From contig JBAXGN010000077.1 of assembly GCA_037139415.1 (NCBI GenBank), forward strand, positions 1 through 33,460: a DNA stretch of 33,460 bases. Direction: 5' to 3'. The notes below the pieces were generated by a model, which did not search any database, was not told the origin of the DNA, and worked only from the letters and a program-made list of their open reading frames with translations. Shown in pieces: positions 30,763 through 33,460 of this stretch. This DNA comes from Verrucomicrobiota bacterium (GTDB lineage: Bacteria; Verrucomicrobiota; Verrucomicrobiia; Limisphaerales; Fontisphaeraceae). The position numbers and the translations under genes are program-made. How positions within the stretch are numbered: position 1 is the stretch's first letter; each line of letters opens with the position of its first letter.

Positions 30763-32613
30763 ATGAGCAATTCAAACGCAACCTTGCGCTCCCGCTTGAG
30801 CTATGAACCGCAGGCGCTGAAGTTCGGCACCAGCGGACGGCGCGGGGAAGTCATTCACCTGACCCAACTAGAAATCTATATCAACGCGCTGGCGGAATTG
30901 GAATATCTGCGCTCGCTGCCCGCCGGCGAAGGCGGCCTCCGCGCCGGGGACCCGTTTTACTTCGCGTATGATCTGCGCCCGAGTTCCAGCCGGTTCGTGC
31001 CGGAGCAGCAAGGCCGGGGAGAACTTGCGCAGGCCATCGCGCAAGCCATCCAGGATGCCGGGTTGCGCCCGGTCAATCTGGGGGCCATCCCCACCCCTGC
31101 CCTCACCTGTTACGCCCTCGCGCAAGGCTGCGGCAGCATCATGGTCACCGGCAGCCACATTCCGTTTGATCGCAACGGCTACAAAACCAATTCCGCCAAG
31201 GGCGAGCTGTTGAAGCGGGACGAAGCGCCCATCAACGCGCGCGTCGAGGAAGTGCGGGCGCGCGTGTACCGCCAGCCGTTCGCGGACGCGCTGTTCGATG
31301 AGCGCGGCATGTTCAAGACCGGTTCCCGCCCGCTCCCGGCGGCCACCGATGCGGCGCGCCGCTTTTATCATCGGCGTTACCTGGAGTTCTTTGGCGCGGG
31401 CAGCTTGAAGGGCTTGCGCCTACTGGTCTATCAACACTCCGCCGTGGGGCGCGATCTGTTCGTGGAAGTGCTGGAGAGTCTGGGGGCCGAGGTCTTCCCC
31501 GCCGGGCGCAGTGACGCCTTTGTGCCGATTGACACGGAGAACATTGACCAGGCGCAACTGGCGCAGATCCAGCAACTGCTGGACGCCGTGACCGCCCAAC
31601 ACGGGCCGGTACACGCGGTGGTCTCGCTGGATGGCGATAGTGATCGCCCGCTGCTCCTGGGCGTGGAAGCCCACGCCTCCGCCGGCGGCACGCACTATCA
31701 AGCGCGCTTTTACGGCGGCGACCTCGTCGGCATGGTCGTGGCGGAATTCCTGCGCGCGGATGCCGTGGTCGTGCCCATCAGTTGCAACGACGCCATTGAT
31801 CGCGGCCCGTTGCGGGACCGGCTGGAGCCCAAGACGCGCATCGGCTCCCCCTTCGTCATCGCCGGCATGGAAGCAGCGCGCGCCCAAGGCCGCCGCCGGG
31901 TGTGCGGTTGGGAGGCCAACGGCGGGTTCCTCACCGGCTCGGAGGTGGAACGCCAGGGCCGGGTGCTCACCGCGCTGCCCACGCGGGATGCCCTGCTGCC
32001 GATCCTGTGTACGCTCGCCGCCATGCAAGAACAGGGCCTCACCATGGGCCAACTCTTCGACCGCCTGCCCAAGCGCTTCAGCAAAGCCGCCTTGCTCAAG
32101 AATTTCCCGCGCCCGATCAGCCAAAAGATCATCGCCCGCTTCTCGCTGGCGAATGCGGACATTCGCGAACTCGTCATTTCCCCAGGTAGCCGCCGAGGTA
32201 ACGAGGCGGAACCAGGAATTTCGGAATGCGGAACGCGGAATGCGGAATGCGGAACCGGCCGAGGCAACGAGTATTCCGCCATTCGCAATCCGCAATCCGC
32301 AATCTCCGATGTCCGTCTCCTTACCTCGACGGCTACGAGCGCGGATGAAGTTGCCCGCATCGTGCGCGAATTATCCAGCGTGTTCAGCGCCGCCCATGGC
32401 TTTGATGCCGTGGCGAAGGTGAATTACACGGATGGCCTCCGCATCTATTTCCACAACGGGGATGTGGCGCACGTCCGCCCCTCGGGCAACGCGGATGAAC
32501 TGCGCATCTACGCCGTGGCCGACTGCCAGGAACGCGCCAACACCATCGCCCAACTGGGCGTGGCCGAACCGATGGGATTGCTGCGCACGCTGGAAAAGAT
32601 GGTGGCGCAATAA
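30763..32613 (+). CDS. phosphoglucomutase/phosphomannomutase family protein with an in-frame repeat insertion
   Basis: A 616-residue alpha-D-phosphohexomutase that would interconvert sugar 1- and 6-phosphates. The order is: N-terminal KFGTSGRRGEVI, catalytic loop IMVTGSHIPFDRNGYK with phospho-acceptor Ser131, Mg2+ loop SLDGDSDRP (Asp290, 292 and 294 region), sugar-recognition loop GWEANGGF, and C-terminal phosphate-binding VRPSGNADELRIY. The last two differ from the usual GEESGH and RPSGTEP, so substrate is uncertain. Residues about 475-525 come from a 151-bp inverted-repeat element inserted without breaking the frame (SRRGNEAEPGISECGT and onward), between VISPG and SADEVARIV. The start is ATG 30763; a GTG at 30754 is possible. 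Confidence 0.87.
   Translation: MSNSNATLRSRLSYEPQALKFGTSGRRGEVIHLTQLEIYINALAELEYLRSLPAGEGGLRAGDPFYFAYDLRPSSSRFVPEQQGRGELAQAIAQAIQDAGLRPVNLGAIPTPALTCYALAQGCGSIMVTGSHIPFDRNGYKTNSAKGELLKRDEAPINARVEEVRARVYRQPFADALFDERGMFKTGSRPLPAATDAARRFYHRRYLEFFGAGSLKGLRLLVYQHSAVGRDLFVEVLESLGAEVFPAGRSDAFVPIDTENIDQAQLAQIQQLLDAVTAQHGPVHAVVSLDGDSDRPLLLGVEAHASAGGTHYQARFYGGDLVGMVVAEFLRADAVVVPISCNDAIDRGPLRDRLEPKTRIGSPFVIAGMEAARAQGRRRVCGWEANGGFLTGSEVERQGRVLTALPTRDALLPILCTLAAMQEQGLTMGQLFDRLPKRFSKAALLKNFPRPISQKIIARFSLANADIRELVISPGSRRGNEAEPGISECGTRNAECGTGRGNEYSAIRNPQSAISDVRLLTSTATSADEVARIVRELSSVFSAAHGFDAVAKVNYTDGLRIYFHNGDVAHVRPSGNADELRIYAVADCQERANTIAQLGVAEPMGLLRTLEKMVAQ
32186..32336. mobile_element. 151-bp MITE/REP-like element inside the phosphohexomutase gene
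   Basis: The ends form an imperfect inverted repeat: GTAGCCGCCGAGGTAACGAGG (32186-32206) against the complement of 32316-32336, 18 of 21 positions pairing. The inside holds heptamer runs of the kind GCGGAAT (32222-32255) and, inverted, ATCCGCA (32285-32304). No transposase is encoded. It contributes about 50 codons to the host gene without a stop. I see no certain target-site duplication. Confidence 0.7.
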
Positions 32614-32674
32614 ACGCGGAATTCCCTTCCTGCCCGTTGACGAGCGCAATCAATGGGTGGGAGGAAGACGAAGA

Positions 32675-32983
32675 TCATTTATTCAAAATTCCATTTGCTA
32701 TAAAGGCAGCCGAATACAAAGTCACCCAGCAAATCGCTCCGATGAAGTATGGCGCAAAATACAACCGAGCTTCCCTTGATCTGCATCGTTCAGAACATAA
32801 TCGAGCAATGATGTAACCGATACCTACGACCACCAACACCATAACAGAAACCGTCTGATGAATACTATAACGCGAATTTAAGTTGGCTTTGGATAGGGTA
32901 AAGCCGACACTTAACGCTAGTACGATCCACCCAATAGCACAGACAATTCTTCCAACTAGAGTGACTTTCTCAGGAGATTTCAT
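32675..32983 (-). CDS. small membrane protein, 102 aa
   Basis: Starts at ATG 32983 (MKSPEKVTLVGRIVCAIGWI). Three hydrophobic segments lie near residues 9-30, 42-60 and 78-97, with a Cys/Arg-rich loop (RLCSERCRSREAR) between the second and third. The family is not recognised. The stretch is visibly more AT-rich than the genes around it and lies between the mutase gene and a palindrome-rich region, which would fit acquired or fast-changing DNA. No clear ribosome site is seen. Confidence 0.55.
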   Translation of the reverse strand: MKSPEKVTLVGRIVCAIGWIVLALSVGFTLSKANLNSRYSIHQTVSVMVLVVVGIGYIIARLCSERCRSREARLYFAPYFIGAICWVTLYSAAFIANGILNK

Positions 32984-33139
32984 CTTTAGCTTAACAGTCT
33001 TCCTGAACGCCCTTCGCGTTCATGGTTTCCGGTGGCCAGTTGGTTTTCATGGTGCCGACTATCCCTAAAAAGGACCCGCCAGTCAATTGCAAAACGGCAT
33101 GGCGTAGATGTGTGGGGTCTTGCCAGGCATGGTTTCTGG

Positions 33140-33156
33140 CATCCCTTTGGGATGCA
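33140..33156. repeat. palindrome GCATCCC-TTT-GGGATGC
   Basis: Perfect 7-bp arms around TTT. Similar to the CAATCCC-ATTC-GGGATTG palindrome in the tandem array at 1224-1241, which suggests related repeat families spread over this genome. Confidence 0.75.
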
Positions 33157-33219
33157 TTGGGTGTATTGGATGGCTTTCCGGAGGTCATGCCCTGTTTCCC
33201 TCATGACGACTACTATATG

Positions 33220-33237
33220 TCATCCCTCGCGGGATGA
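33220..33237. repeat. palindrome TCATCCC-TCGC-GGGATGA
   Basis: Perfect 7-bp arms around TCGC, sharing the CATCCC/GGGATG core with the palindrome 80 bp to its left. Confidence 0.75.
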
Positions 33238-33292
33238 GGTGGCGGGGCCTTGTGTATTTCGATGCCTGCCGGGAAATTTCGTGCCGTGCCAC

Positions 33293-33432
33293 CGTACCGC
33301 AGACTTCCAAGTCTGCTGTATCGCCGACTTCCCAGTCGGCAGACGGTTTGTCATTTCCCAGCGCGCTCGAATTCCTAACGCCTTGCAGGTTAGGAAACCT
33401 GCGATACAGCAGACTTGGAAGTCTGCGGTACG
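33293..33432. repeat. perfect 32-bp inverted repeat enclosing nested palindromes
   Basis: The arm at 33293-33324 (beginning CGTACCGCAGACTTCC) is exactly the reverse complement of 33401-33432. Each arm itself contains the palindrome GCAGACTT-CC-AAGTCTGC or its complement. The 76 bp between hold GCCGACTTCCCAGTCGGC (33323-33340) and GCAGGTT-AGGA-AACCTGC (33385-33402). The right end runs toward the window edge, so the element may continue. Confidence 0.9.
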
Positions 33433-33460
33433 AAACGCGGCGGCACGCTTCCCAGTACCG

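Larger units (their letters stand above)
32984..33460. other. palindrome-rich intergenic region
   Basis: Nearly 480 bp with no convincing gene. It holds several short perfect palindromes, listed separately, and a long perfect inverted repeat. Open frames across it are short and cross the palindromes. Confidence 0.6.

Overview
This is a GC-rich chromosomal stretch from a Gram-negative, diderm bacterium. An LptF/LptG-type LPS permease, a full set of cytoplasmic lipid A aminoarabinose (arn) genes, lipoproteins and signal peptides all point to an outer membrane. A member of the Verrucomicrobia is the best guess. That guess rests on the mix of secreted Ig/InlB-like proteins, a GIDE-LemA protein, lineage-type small hypotheticals and dense families of short palindromic repeats. 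It is inference, because no rRNA or other decisive marker lies in the window.

Layout. 1-8.2 kb is accessory and leftward: a possible 47-codon gene, a DEDDh exonuclease, a 396-bp tandem duplication carrying fragments of an exonuclease 5' end, a DUF6915-like protein, an orphan ExbB/TolQ channel protein, several unrecognised genes, short repeats, a 611-residue secreted multidomain protein behind a possible leader ORF, and a truncated pro-kumamolisin (S53 peptidase) remnant. 8.5-11.9 kb reads rightward: LptF/G permease, double-GAF histidine kinase and a small lipoprotein. A leftward DEAD-box helicase diverges from prfC and an Uup-type ABC-F ATPase. 16.9-20.3 kb holds a secreted BCP-type peroxiredoxin, an AI-2E family permease, a rhodanese lipoprotein and a GIDE-LemA membrane protein. 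20.4-24.2 kb reads leftward: a secreted clan GH-A glycoside hydrolase, then cbiM-cbiQ-cbiO, an ECF-type Co/Ni importer.

24.6-29.6 kb is the most coherent system: arnB, arnC, arnA formyltransferase, arnA decarboxylase and arnD, tightly packed or overlapping and ending in a clear intrinsic terminator. Together they should oxidatively decarboxylate UDP-glucuronate, transaminate and formylate the 4-keto pentose, attach it to undecaprenyl phosphate and deformylate it, yielding the donor for L-Ara4N modification of lipid A. The two ArnA halves, one polypeptide in enterobacteria, are separate genes in the same reading frame divided by one TAA and one further codon. No arnT, ugd or flippase gene is in the window.

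29.7-33.5 kb holds purC, a phosphohexomutase gene with a palindromic repeat element inserted in frame, a small AT-richer membrane protein gene and a terminal region full of palindromes. The repeats (58-bp nested hairpins, 396-bp tandem units, 42-bp direct repeats, a 14-bp tandem array, the 151-bp element in the mutase gene and a perfect 32-bp inverted repeat at the right end) are the other notable theme.
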